The position numbers and the translations under genes were made by a program. 64,000 nt of DNA from Clostridia bacterium (GTDB lineage: Bacteria; Bacillota; Clostridia; TANB77; CAG-508): assembly GCA_022797145.1 (NCBI GenBank), contig JAAWKA010000004.1, positions 30,881 through 94,880 of the forward strand, read 5' to 3'. Positions 34,435 to 44,299 of this stretch are shown here, piece after piece (within the stretch, counting starts at the first letter, position 1; each line of letters begins with the position of its first letter). The notes below the pieces were generated by a model. It worked only from the letters and a program-made list of their open reading frames with translations, searched no databases and was not told the origin of the DNA.

Positions 34435-36078
34435 TTAAGTCATATTTTCTTGTTTGTAAATTCCAAATTTTTCTAAAAGTTTATATATCTTTTGTCCATA
34501 TGGAATCATATATATTTCTTCTTTAGTAAATATTTTTAATGATACTACCGCTAGCACATATACCATAATAGCCACCATTATTGAAATAATTGTTGCTATT
34601 GAACTAGAAATGATATTTGATAATAATATATATATTGCATATGAGCATATTCCCATCATAAATGTTGCAATTATTGGTTTTAGTATATTTTTTGAAAATT
34701 TTATATCTATTTTCATATTTTTATTCAAAACATACATTCCAATACTAAAAGCAATAAAATTACAACTAATATTTCCTATTGCTGCTCCTAATACACCTAT
34801 TTCTGGTATTGGAACCAATACTATATTCATTATAAATTTTGTAATAACCCCTATACTTAATGCTATAGCTGGTACCATAACTTTGCCTAAACCTTGTAGT
34901 GCTCCATTTATTGTTTGTGTTAATAAATTAAAAATAATTGCTATTGATGCTATTTTAAATAATAGTCCACCATCTGGTTGTGAAGGATATAATAAGTGTA
35001 ATATTTGATCTGAAAATATAAACATTCCAGCTGCACATGGTAACCCTATTAATATTGTTATTAATATTGAAAAAGCTACTCTTTTATTTGCTGTATTCAT
35101 ATCTTTTGTAGCTCTTGCTGCTGCTATTGCTGGTACTAATGCTGTTGCAAATGCAATGTTAAAAGATAATGGAAGTGATGTTAGTGTATCCACTTTTCCA
35201 GTTAATATACCATATTGTGCTTTTGCTATATCTTCTGATAAGAAATTTTTTAATCCTCTTACTATTGTAACTGAATCTATATTCCTATTTAAAGATGATA
35301 ATATTGCACTAAGTGTTATTGGCATTGATACATATAATATCTTCTTTATTATAGATTTTATACCTTCTTGTTTATGATTAGTTGTTTTTATTATTTCTTT
35401 TGCATTAATTTTTCTATATTTTTTATAATATCTATACAAATATAAAAAGCTCGCAATGGTTGCAATAGTTGTTGCAAGATTTGCTCCTGCTGCCATTATT
35501 GTAGTATTAACCCCACTTAAGATTACTACTATTTCTACTAAAATAATTGTAAGTGTACTTTTAAAAATCTGCTCTAAAGTTTGGGATTTTGCTGTAACAG
35601 ACATTGTTTCTATTCCATTAAAATATCCCCTTATAACACATATTAAAGAAACAAAAAATATAGATGGTGATAATCCTACCAGTGTTAGTTCTGCCTCTGG
35701 TATTTCTAAAATTATATTTGAAATATAATTTGCACCAAAAAACAATATCATTGATCCTATAAATCCTATTGTACCAAAAGTAGCAAATGCAATTTTAAAT
35801 ATCCTATTTGCTCCCTTATTATCTCCTAGAGCTACTCTTTCAGAAACAAGTTTTGATATTGCATTTGGTATTCCCACAGAAGATAGAGTTAATAATAAAG
35901 CATAAATTTGAAAACCACTATTATAAATTGCATTTCCTTTATTTCCAAAACCTTCTCTATTTGTTAAATATAAATTATATACTAAGCCTAATATTTTTAT
36001 TAAAATTTGTGAAAACATAAGGGCAAATACCCCTTGCATAAAGCTTTCCTTTTTATATTTTATTTTATTGTTTTGCAT
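34435..36078 (-). CDS. polysaccharide/lipid flippase of the SpoVB/MurJ-like group
   Basis: 547 residues with about 14 hydrophobic segments. Conserved features of the MOP superfamily are present: FSQILIKILGLVYNLYL at the start, GNAIYNSGFQIYALLLTL, and GIPNAISKLVSER. SpoVB, YabM and MurJ homologues share this start. In a spore former several paralogues are usual, so whether this one handles lipid II, cortex precursor or exopolysaccharide cannot be told. Confidence 0.85.
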   Translation of the reverse strand: MQNNKIKYKKESFMQGVFALMFSQILIKILGLVYNLYLTNREGFGNKGNAIYNSGFQIYALLLTLSSVGIPNAISKLVSERVALGDNKGANRIFKIAFATFGTIGFIGSMILFFGANYISNIILEIPEAELTLVGLSPSIFFVSLICVIRGYFNGIETMSVTAKSQTLEQIFKSTLTIILVEIVVILSGVNTTIMAAGANLATTIATIASFLYLYRYYKKYRKINAKEIIKTTNHKQEGIKSIIKKILYVSMPITLSAILSSLNRNIDSVTIVRGLKNFLSEDIAKAQYGILTGKVDTLTSLPLSFNIAFATALVPAIAAARATKDMNTANKRVAFSILITILIGLPCAAGMFIFSDQILHLLYPSQPDGGLLFKIASIAIIFNLLTQTINGALQGLGKVMVPAIALSIGVITKFIMNIVLVPIPEIGVLGAAIGNISCNFIAFSIGMYVLNKNMKIDIKFSKNILKPIIATFMMGICSYAIYILLSNIISSSIATIISIMVAIMVYVLAVVSLKIFTKEEIYMIPYGQKIYKLLEKFGIYKQENMT

Positions 36079-36300
36079 AAATATGCTTCTCCTTTTTTTA
36101 TTATTTCCATATTATATTAATAATATTTATAAGATTCAAGTGTTTTTCTTATTTCATACATAATTTACAATTCTATTATATTAATTTATATATCATTTAG
36201 AAGTAAAGCTTTAGTAAAAATAGAAATTCATAAAAAAACTTTTATTTTTTATCTTTTTATTATATAATTACTGTAAATTTTAAAAAAAGGATGGATTAAT

Positions 36301-38692
36301 ATGGCATATAATTTTATTGAAATTGAGAAAAAATGGCAAAAATATTGGGAAGAAAATGAGACGTTTAAAACAGATATATGGGATTTTTCAAAACCAAAAT
36401 TTTATGCTTTAGATATGTTTCCTTATCCTTCTCGGGCAAGGTTTACATGTAGGTCATCCAGAGGGGTATACTGCTACTGATATTATATCTAGAATGAAAA
36501 GAATGCAAGGCTATAATGTTTTGCATCCAATGGGATGGGATGCCTTTGGACTTCCAGCTGAACAATATGCTATTAAAACTGGAAAACATCCATATAGTTT
36601 TACACTAAATAATATAAAAACTTTTAAAACTCAACTAAAAATGCTTGGATTATCTTTTGATTGGAGCAAAGAAATTTCTACTGCTGACCCTAACTATTAT
36701 AAATGGACTCAATGGATTTTTAAAAATCTTTATAAAGATGGACTTGCAAAATTCATTGATATGCCTGTTAATTGGTGTGAAGAATTAGGTTGTGTTTTAT
36801 CTAATGATGAAGTAATTGATGGTAAGAGTGAAAGGGGTGGATTCCCTGTTGTTAGAAAAAATATGAAACAATGGGTATTAGATATTCCAGCTTATGCAGA
36901 TAGTTTATTAGACGGACTTAACAATATAGATTGGCCAGAATCAACAAAAGAAATTGAACGTAACTGGATTGGTAAATCTATAGGTGCTGAAGTTACATTT
37001 AATGTTAGCAATTCTGATATTAGTTTTAAGGTGTTTACTACACGACCTGATACTTTGTTTGGTGTTACTTATTGTGTTTTAGCACCAGAACATGAAATTG
37101 TAAAAAGTATTACAAGTTCTAAACAACAATCAGTTATTAAAGATTATATAAAGGCTTGTTGTTGTAAATCTGAGCTTGAAAGAACAGCTTTAAGTAAAGA
37201 AAAAACAGGAGTATTCACAGGTGCATATGCTATAAATCCTGTAAATAAAAAGGAAATTCCTATTTGGATTTCAGATTATGTATTGTGTACATATGGTACC
37301 GGTGCTATCATGGCTGTTCCTGCACATGATCAAAGAGATTATGAATTTGCTACTAAATTTGGTTTAGAAATTATTCCAGTATTAGCTGGTGGAGATATAT
37401 CAAAAGAAGCTTTTATGGGAGATGGAAAACATATTAACTCTGATTTTCTAAATGGACTTAATAAAGATAATGCTATTAACACTATGCTTTCTTGGTTAGA
37501 AAATAATAAAGTTGGTACCAAAAAGGTAAATTACAAATTACGTGATTGGATATTTGCTCGTCAAAGATATTGGGGAGAGCCTATACCTATTATTCATTTT
37601 GGAGATGAAATGACTATTTTAGAAGATAGTGAACTTCCTTTAGTTCTTCCTGATTTAGAAGATTATAGTCCTTCTAAAACAGGTGCTTCTCCACTAGATA
37701 GATGTGATTCTTGGGTAAATGTTACTTGTAATGGAAAAAATGGAAAAAGAGAAACTAGTACAATGCCTGGTTCTGCTGGTTCTAGTTGGTATTTCTTAAG
37801 ATATATTGATCCTGAAAATAATAATGAACTTGCAAATAAAGAACTATTAAAACATTGGTTACCAGTAGATTTATATATGGGTGGACCAGAACATGCTGTT
37901 GGGCATCTTCTATATTCACGATTTTGGAATCAATACTTATACAATAAAGGAATTTCACCTGTAAAAGAACCTTTTAAAAAATTACGTCATCAAGGAATGA
38001 TTTTAGGCTCTAATGGTGAAAAGATGAGCAAGTCTAAAGGTAATGTAGTAAATCCAGATGATATGGTAAAAAATTATGGAGCTGATGCTTTAAGAGTTTA
38101 TGAAATGTTTATGGGGCCAATAGATGCTTCTAAGCCATGGGATCCAAATGGAATAGAAGGTTCTAAAAAATTCTTAGATAGGGTTTGGAGATTATATATA
38201 GAAACTGATAAAATAAAACCTGAAAATAATGATGAATTAGAAAAAGTGTATCACTACACAGTAAAAAAAGTTTCTAATGACTATGAAAATATGGAATTTA
38301 ATACAGCTATTAGTCAAATGATGATTTTTATTAATACAGTATATAAACAAAAAATATTTCCAAAAGAATATGCAATTGGCTTTTTACAATTATTAAATCC
38401 AGTAGCCCCTCATATTACAGAGGAGTTATGGTCAGTTGTTCTCGGAAATACTGAATCTATTACTTATAGTGCTTGGCCAACATATGATGAGCAAAAAACT
38501 ATTTCTGATCAAATTAATCTTCCAATTCAAATAAATGGTAAACTAAAATCAACTATACCAATACAATTAAATAGTAGTGAAGAAATCGTAAGACAAAAAG
38601 TACATGAAAAGATATCTAATTTATTAGAAGGAAAAACTATAATAAAAGAAATATATGTAAAAAATAAAATTTATAATTTTGTTATTAAATAA
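36301..38692 (+). CDS. leuS: leucyl-tRNA synthetase with apparent one-base frameshift
   Basis: The ATG at 36301 (site aaagga) opens [19 protein letters not shown] and reads DMFPYPS, then goes out of frame. Removing one base, the C at 36433, restores [18 protein letters not shown], including the HVGH class I signature, and joins the rest through to 38692 for 796 residues, a normal bacterial LeuRS length. As printed, the 5' frame stops near 36480 and the main frame has no good start before an internal ATG at 36494. Editing domain ([19 protein letters not shown]) and KMSKSKGN are intact. An enzyme this essential should be whole, so a sequencing error is the simplest reading. No T-box precedes it. 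Confidence 0.9.
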
Positions 38693-38694
38693 TA

Positions 38695-38742
38695 ATATTA
38701 CAAGGGAGTTTTCGATAAGTAAAGAAAACTCCCTTGTAATAT
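38695..38742 (+). terminator. hairpin after leuS
   Basis: ATATTACAAGGGAGTTTTC and GAAAACTCCCTTGTAATAT form a 19-bp perfect stem around a 10-base loop, immediately after the leuS stop. No strong U tract follows, but the stem is long. Confidence 0.7.
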
Positions 38743-38835
38743 AAATGTAATTAAAGTTTAATCATTTAGAAATACCTATAAAATTATATTTGATGTATAA
38801 TGAGATTAGTAAATTACTAAGGAGAAAGAATCCAT

Positions 38836-39924
38836 ATGAGTATTGAAGCAGATTTAAAAAAAGAAGGTATAGAAGTAATAAAGCAATTAGATACTTTGGC
38901 TGTTAATACTATCGCCAAAGCTGTTTCTGATAAACTTGTTACTGCTTTTCCAGAACAAAACTTAAATTATAATGAAATTTTTTCAAAACTTTCTAAGCTT
39001 GATATGTATGTAGCAAAGATAGATTCTAAACTATCTCTTGCAAAATATTTTTATAAAAATAGATCTATTTACTTTAATGACACTATTGACTTATTAAACA
39101 TAGATATTTATGCTGTTCATGAATGTATTCATTATTTACAAGAACTTAGAGATTCTGAAAATAATCTTATTCAATTAGGTCTTTGTGACTTTACTTCTTC
39201 TAATTACAATGGAATGGCATTAAATGAAGCTGCTGTACAACTTATGAGTTCTAAAGCACTTAATATTAATGCAGATACTGTAAAATATTATGATATTACA
39301 TTTTCAACTCATAGTCCTTCTTACTATGCATTAGAATGTAACCTAATCAATCAAATGGCTTATGTTACTGGTGATTATTTTCTATATAATAGCACTATTT
39401 ATAGTAATAATAACTTTATTAATAAATTTACTTCTTTAACAAATAAAAAAGCTTATTTCATGATTGAACAAAATATTGACAAATTATTAGAATTAGAAGA
39501 TAGTTTAACTATAGAAACAAATAAATTAGAAAATTTAGATAAAAAAGTAAAAAAAATAGTTAAGAAAAAAGAAATTCTTAGACAAAAAATACAAAATTTA
39601 TTTTTGAAAACTCAAGATTTAATACTAACTAGTTATTTTGATACAAATTTTAATAATATTAATAGTTTAGAACAAATTGAAGAATATAGAAAAAAATTAT
39701 ATAATTATAAAAATGTTATAGGAACTACTGAAAATTATACATTTTTTAATGAATACTATGTAGATAAAATGGCTGAACTTGAAGCACGATATACTTATTT
39801 AGAAAACCAAAGTTTTGAAAAATTATCTTTAATTCCTGTAAAACACAATTTTATTTTTAGATTATTTATGAAGCTGAAAAAGATATTATTTGGTAGCAAA
39901 AATTACCAACATATAGAAAATTAA
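38836..39924 (+). CDS. putative gluzincin-type metallopeptidase of unknown family
   Basis: 362 residues. HECIH at 95-99 fits HExxH, and Glu131 in MALNEAAVQLMSS lies 32 residues on, the expected distance for a third zinc ligand of gluzincins. No signal peptide or membrane segment is visible, so the protein is probably intracellular. A Lys-rich coiled coil occupies about 215-260, and a basic patch (LFMKLKKILFGSK) is at the C-terminus. I do not recognise a named family. Monocistronic, with aaggagaaag before the ATG and a strong terminator after. Confidence 0.6.
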   Translation: MSIEADLKKEGIEVIKQLDTLAVNTIAKAVSDKLVTAFPEQNLNYNEIFSKLSKLDMYVAKIDSKLSLAKYFYKNRSIYFNDTIDLLNIDIYAVHECIHYLQELRDSENNLIQLGLCDFTSSNYNGMALNEAAVQLMSSKALNINADTVKYYDITFSTHSPSYYALECNLINQMAYVTGDYFLYNSTIYSNNNFINKFTSLTNKKAYFMIEQNIDKLLELEDSLTIETNKLENLDKKVKKIVKKKEILRQKIQNLFLKTQDLILTSYFDTNFNNINSLEQIEEYRKKLYNYKNVIGTTENYTFFNEYYVDKMAELEARYTYLENQSFEKLSLIPVKHNFIFRLFMKLKKILFGSKNYQHIEN

Positions 39925-39926
39925 AT

Positions 39927-39958
39927 AAAAAATGGATGTTTTTTAGCATCCATTTTTT
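39927..39958. terminator. bidirectional terminator
   Basis: AAAAAATGGATG / CATCCATTTTTT stem with T runs on both strands, between the convergent metallopeptidase-like and GltD-like genes. Confidence 0.85.
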
Positions 39959-39968
39959 ATTTACAAAT

Positions 39969-41234
39969 TTAGTTAATTTTTTCTATATACTCTATTATTG
40001 CTTTTGAAGCTTCTCTTCCAGACCTACTTGCCCATGCAACTGTTGCTTTTGTTCCAATTAAATCTCCTCCTGCAAATACCCCTTGTTTTGATGTCATATA
40101 TTTTTCGTCTGTTTGTATTGTTCCTTTTTTAGTTATATCCAGTCCTAAAGTATCAATTACTTCTTTTTCAGTTTTTGCACCTACTGCCATTATTACATAA
40201 TCCATATCCATTACATAATTACTATTTTCTATATCTATTGGAATCTCTCTTATTTCACCTTCTTTTTTTATTAATTGTGTTTTTATAAGTTCTATTTTTT
40301 CTACTTCTTTTTTGCTATTTGGTATTATACTTATAATATTATGTTGAAATAAAAACTTAATTTTTTCTTCTTTTGCTTCCCTTATTTCCTTCTCCTCTGC
40401 TGGCATTTGCTTTTCTGATCTTCTATATATTACTATTACTTCTTTTGCTCCTAAGCTTTTTACTTCTCTTGCACAGTCCATTGCGACATTTCCCCCACCT
40501 ATTACCGCTACTGTTTTTCCTTCATAGTTTGGATGTTTTTTACACTCTAATAGTTCATTTCCTCCATATACTCCTTTTGAATCTTCTCCTTCTATATTCA
40601 TTTTACAAGAAACATTAGCTCCAAATGCTAGAAACACTGCATCATATTTTTCTCTAAGTTCTTCTAAACTATAATCTTTTCCTAAAACAGTATTACACTT
40701 TGTTTCAATCCCTAAGTCTATTATTTTTTCTATTGTTTGATCTATTATTTCTTCTTTTAATCTAAATTCTGGAATTCCATGTCTTAGTATACCACCTAAT
40801 TTTTTGTATTTTTCATAGATAGTAACCTGATATCCATTTCTTGCAAGATTTGCTGCTGCACTTAATCCTGCTGGTCCTCCTCCTATTACTGCTACTTTTT
40901 TATTTTTCTTTTCTTTTGTAAATTTGGGAATTGAATACTTATTTTTTATAGCTGTATCCCCTATAAAGGCTTCTAAATCCCCTATACTTACCGCTTCTTG
41001 TTTTACTCCTCTTATACAACTTCCTTCACACTGGCTTTTATGTGGACATATTCTTCCGCAAATTGGCGATAATACGCTAGTTTCACAAATTATTTCATAT
41101 GCTTTTTTATACTCTTTTTCTTTTATACATTTTATAAATTCTGTAATATCATTTTCTAAAGGACATCCTTTTTTGCAAAATTTAACTTTACAACCTAAAC
41201 AGTAATCTGCTTTTTGTTCTATATTTTGTTCCAT
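39969..41234 (-). CDS. GltD-like NAD(P)H-dependent oxidoreductase (glutamate synthase small subunit family)
   Basis: 421 residues. The N-terminal Fe-S domain (about 1-95) has CLGCKVKFCKKGCP and CGRICPHKSQCEGSC. An FAD-binding motif VAVIGGGPAGLSAAANL and an NADPH-binding motif VAVIGGGNVAMDCAREV follow, and ATVAWASRSGREAS ends the protein. Such stand-alone subunits occur in glutamate synthase, NfnB/sulfide dehydrogenase and related enzymes. No large glutamate synthase subunit is adjacent, so the partner is unknown. Confidence 0.88.
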   Translation of the reverse strand: MEQNIEQKADYCLGCKVKFCKKGCPLENDITEFIKCIKEKEYKKAYEIICETSVLSPICGRICPHKSQCEGSCIRGVKQEAVSIGDLEAFIGDTAIKNKYSIPKFTKEKKNKKVAVIGGGPAGLSAAANLARNGYQVTIYEKYKKLGGILRHGIPEFRLKEEIIDQTIEKIIDLGIETKCNTVLGKDYSLEELREKYDAVFLAFGANVSCKMNIEGEDSKGVYGGNELLECKKHPNYEGKTVAVIGGGNVAMDCAREVKSLGAKEVIVIYRRSEKQMPAEEKEIREAKEEKIKFLFQHNIISIIPNSKKEVEKIELIKTQLIKKEGEIREIPIDIENSNYVMDMDYVIMAVGAKTEKEVIDTLGLDITKKGTIQTDEKYMTSKQGVFAGGDLIGTKATVAWASRSGREASKAIIEYIEKIN

Positions 41235-41255
41235 ATATTATTCCTTCCTGAACTT

Positions 41256-41300
41256 AATAATAAAAAAGAATGTTGCATTTTCATTCTTTTTTATATTATT
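41256..41300 (-). terminator. terminator-like hairpin between DUF5662 and the GltD-like gene
   Basis: AATAATAAAAAAGAATG pairs with CATTCTTTTTTATATTATT. It lies 69 bases past the DUF5662 gene stop (41369) and 22 bases before the ATG of the GltD-like gene on the same strand. Confidence 0.65.
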
Positions 41301-41368
41301 ATTTTATTATTAAATTTATTCTCTGTCAATTAAACTGACTGTATTGTCAACATAATTTATATGTTCAT

Positions 41369-41908
41369 TTAATTACATGTATGTGTATCATATAACTTTT
41401 TTAAATTAGTTTTTGTTATTATTTTATTTATTCCATTTTCAGCAATTTGATTATATAACTCATCTAACATATTTTTTAATTTATCATTTAACAAAATAGT
41501 TTGTTTTTGCTTATTCCAATATTCTAATTGATATTCTTTTTTCCATTTTTTACCTTGATATACAATTCCTGCTGATAGTTGATCACATATCATTTCACAA
41601 ACATATTTAAACGGTATAATTGGAGTACATACTGGTGTATTATTATCATACCAGTACTCAGGATGATGTTTATTTCTTCCTTTATGATGTAGCCATACTA
41701 CTGAATATCCATTTTCTAGTTTTTCTTTACAAATGGGACTCTTATTCCCTGTATAATATTTTATACTGCCAAAAAACTCTGTTGGTGAATATTTAGATAA
41801 ATCATGAAGTATTCCTCTTATTGGTATTCCTGCCTTAATACTAAGTTTAAGTACTTCCCATTTATGGCGACTTACTAATATAAAATGTTTAATCATATTT
41901 TTTAACAT
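41369..41908 (-). CDS. DUF5662 family protein, 179 aa
   Basis: Contains SRHKWEVLKLSIKAGIP, LHDLSKYSPTEF and WLHHKGRNKHHPEYW, the His/Asp-rich signature of DUF5662. The arrangement resembles HD-type metal sites, so a hydrolase is plausible, but no function is established that I know of. It starts two bases after the uracil-DNA glycosylase stop with ggagggg upstream, so the pair is an operon. Confidence 0.85.
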   Translation of the reverse strand: MLKNMIKHFILVSRHKWEVLKLSIKAGIPIRGILHDLSKYSPTEFFGSIKYYTGNKSPICKEKLENGYSVVWLHHKGRNKHHPEYWYDNNTPVCTPIIPFKYVCEMICDQLSAGIVYQGKKWKKEYQLEYWNKQKQTILLNDKLKNMLDELYNQIAENGINKIITKTNLKKLYDTHTCN

Positions 41909-41910
41909 AT

Positions 41911-42480
41911 TTAATCCCCTCCTATATTCATATCTTTTGCTTTATTTTTTACTTCTTTTAAATCCTTCCAAAAATCTATTTTTTTATTATCATCTCTTAG
42001 TAATGCTGCTGGGTGCCAAGTTGGCATGTACCATATTCCTTTTTTCTCTACCCACTTTCCTCTGGCTGCTGTTATTCCATATTCCTTTCCAAGTATATTT
42101 TTAAGTGCTACATTTCCTAATAACACAATTATCTTAGGTTTTACTAACAATACTTGATTTCTTAAATAATCTAAACATGCTTGTGCTTCATCATTCTCTG
42201 GATTTCTATTGGCAGGTGGTCTACATTTTACTATATTAGCTATGTATACTTTATCTCTTTTTATGTTTAATGCATCAAATGCCATATTCATTAATTTCCC
42301 TGCTTTTCCAACAAATGGTATTGCTTGCAGGTCTTCATCTGCTCCTGGTCCTTCACCTATTAGCATAATATCTGATTGTTTGTCTCCTGTTCCAAATACG
42401 ATATTGTTTCTATTAGTAAATAATTTGCATTTTTTGCAACCAATAATACTTTTTTCCAAATCTTCCCAATTATCATACAT
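41911..42480 (-). CDS. family 4-type uracil-DNA glycosylase
   Basis: 189 residues. Motif A GEGPGADED and motif B HPAALLR are present. Cysteines for the 4Fe-4S cluster are in CKKCKLF at the N-terminus, IVKCRPPANRNPE and ACLDYLRNQV. It removes uracil from DNA in base-excision repair. Followed by DUF5662 and preceded (13 bases) by an LD-carboxypeptidase gene. Confidence 0.92.
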   Translation of the reverse strand: MYDNWEDLEKSIIGCKKCKLFTNRNNIVFGTGDKQSDIMLIGEGPGADEDLQAIPFVGKAGKLMNMAFDALNIKRDKVYIANIVKCRPPANRNPENDEAQACLDYLRNQVLLVKPKIIVLLGNVALKNILGKEYGITAARGKWVEKKGIWYMPTWHPAALLRDDNKKIDFWKDLKEVKNKAKDMNIGGD

Positions 42481-42493
42481 GTATTTTGCTCCT

Positions 42494-43414
42494 TTACTTT
42501 ACACATTCTTCTAGTAGCTCTATTTTTATTGTTTTATTTGTATCAATTTTTGCATTAATTCCTATTGGAATAACAGTTTTTCTATCTAAATGCCCAAAGT
42601 TATTTGATTTTATTATTGGAAATCTATACTTTTCTTCTAATACATCTAATAATATTTTTTCAAGTTTTATTCCAGATGTATGTTCATAATTTCCTATCCA
42701 TATCCCTTTTATTTCATCAAAAATTTTATCTTGCTTCATTTTATATAGGCAATGACTTATCATTGCTGGTGGTGTTTCAAATCCTAAGTCTTCTATAAAT
42801 AAAATTTTATTTGAAAAATCTATCTTAAAATTTCCACTTGTTAGGTCTGATATAAGTCTTAAATTTCCACCCACTAATTTTCCCTGTGCTTGTCCATCTC
42901 TTATATTAATATATATATCATCATTTTGTCCTAGGGTTAGGTCTTTGTCTATAAATCTTTTTATTACTTCTTTATATCCATAATCAGTTTGCCAAGATGT
43001 CAAAGATTTAAATGTTGGTCCATGAAAAGTTACTAATCCTGTTTTTTGATAAATCATATTTAAAATAGATGTTGAATCACTAAATCCACATATTATTTTT
43101 GGATTTTTTCTTATAATATCATAATCTAAATATTCAAACAAAGAATTTGAATTATTTCCTCCTGTACAGCAAAATATAGCTTTTATATTACTTGATTGAA
43201 ACATATTATTAATGTCACTTGCTTTTTCTTTTACAGTTGCACTATATCCTAATGAATTGCAAAAGATATTAGAAGCAAACTGGATTTTAAATCCAAATTT
43301 CTCCATAAGAAGTATTGATTTATTAATATCTTCTAACTTATCTTCAGTAATTGGATCTGATGGTGCTACTACTCCTACTATATCTCCTTTTTTTAATTTG
43401 CTTGGTATTATCAT
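42494..43414 (-). CDS. LD-carboxypeptidase / MccF-like serine peptidase (S66)
   Basis: 306 residues. The nucleophile is the Ser in GFSDSTSIL, with LFIEDLGFETPPAMISH providing the Glu and FGHLDRKTVIPIG the His of the S66 triad. No signal peptide, so it is cytoplasmic: either muropeptide recycling (LdcA) or microcin C-type immunity (MccF). Sequence alone does not decide. Confidence 0.9.
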   Translation of the reverse strand: MIIPSKLKKGDIVGVVAPSDPITEDKLEDINKSILLMEKFGFKIQFASNIFCNSLGYSATVKEKASDINNMFQSSNIKAIFCCTGGNNSNSLFEYLDYDIIRKNPKIICGFSDSTSILNMIYQKTGLVTFHGPTFKSLTSWQTDYGYKEVIKRFIDKDLTLGQNDDIYINIRDGQAQGKLVGGNLRLISDLTSGNFKIDFSNKILFIEDLGFETPPAMISHCLYKMKQDKIFDEIKGIWIGNYEHTSGIKLEKILLDVLEEKYRFPIIKSNNFGHLDRKTVIPIGINAKIDTNKTIKIELLEECVK

Positions 43415-43451
43415 TTTTCCTCCCTTTTTATATTTATTTTAGATATATTTA

Positions 43452-44282
43452 TTACGTTTTTATTCCTATTATTGCTGTATTCCTTCCTGCCTTTTCTTTT
43501 TCTATTCTATATGAATGTATTTTAGTATGATTACATACTGTACACATTTTACTATCTATTATATTTTCTTCTAATATTCCTATTTGTTTTAAATTATCTT
43601 TGTTTATTTGTACTGTGTCTATATTATACTTTGTACTTGATTTTATATTTTTTATTATTACTTCTTCTTTTAATGATGCATTATCTCTTTTTATTTCTTT
43701 TTCAAATTTTTCATATACATCTTGTTCTACTTCAAAATGGCATTTTCGTATACTAGGTCCTATGAAACATAGTATATCTTCAGGTTTTGAATTGTATTTT
43801 AATATCATTTGTTTTACTGCTTTTGGTGCTATTTTTTTTAATGTTCCTTTCCAACCTGAATGTATATTTGCTATTACCTTTTTTTGTTTATCATATATCA
43901 ATATTGGTATACAATCTGCATAGCCCAAAGAAAAAAATATATTTTTTTTGTTTGTTATAAGTCCATCTACATTTTCTAGTTCTTTTGGAAAAATTTCTAT
44001 TTCTTTGGTTTCTTGCTCTATGATTTTTATTGTATCTGTGTGGGTTTGATATGGCCTTATTATTTTATTATAGTCTATTTGCAATTCTTTTGCTAAATTT
44101 TTATAATTTTTTATTAGTGTTTCTTTATTTTTATATACTTCTTCATTTGCAAATATGCTAAAGTGATTAGTGCTTAATGTTATTGCATGTGTTATTTCTG
44201 GATATTCTAACAATTTTCTAAATTGTATATAATCTAATTTTTCACCTTTTTTATGTATAATATTTTCATTGGATAAATCCAT
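43452..44282 (-). CDS. pgeF: peptidoglycan editing factor PgeF (YfiH/DUF152 family)
   Basis: 276 residues with the three metal and catalytic positions of the family: QTHTD, GYADCIP and IHSGWKGT, plus FIGPSIRKCHFEV and CTVCNHTKIHSYR at the C-terminus. YfiH/PgeF removes mis-incorporated Ser from UDP-MurNAc peptides and is related to laccase-domain purine nucleoside enzymes. ATG after aaggaga, 17 bases downstream of addB. Confidence 0.9.
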   Translation of the reverse strand: MDLSNENIIHKKGEKLDYIQFRKLLEYPEITHAITLSTNHFSIFANEEVYKNKETLIKNYKNLAKELQIDYNKIIRPYQTHTDTIKIIEQETKEIEIFPKELENVDGLITNKKNIFFSLGYADCIPILIYDKQKKVIANIHSGWKGTLKKIAPKAVKQMILKYNSKPEDILCFIGPSIRKCHFEVEQDVYEKFEKEIKRDNASLKEEVIIKNIKSSTKYNIDTVQINKDNLKQIGILEENIIDSKMCTVCNHTKIHSYRIEKEKAGRNTAIIGIKT

Positions 44283-44299
44283 GTCTCTCCTTCTTTCTT

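Noticed and set aside
36079-36300. Possible T-box ahead of leuS
   Set aside because: No GGTGG-type T-box sequence, no stem I features and no terminator with T run can be seen; only AT-rich sequence with a TATAAT-like element.
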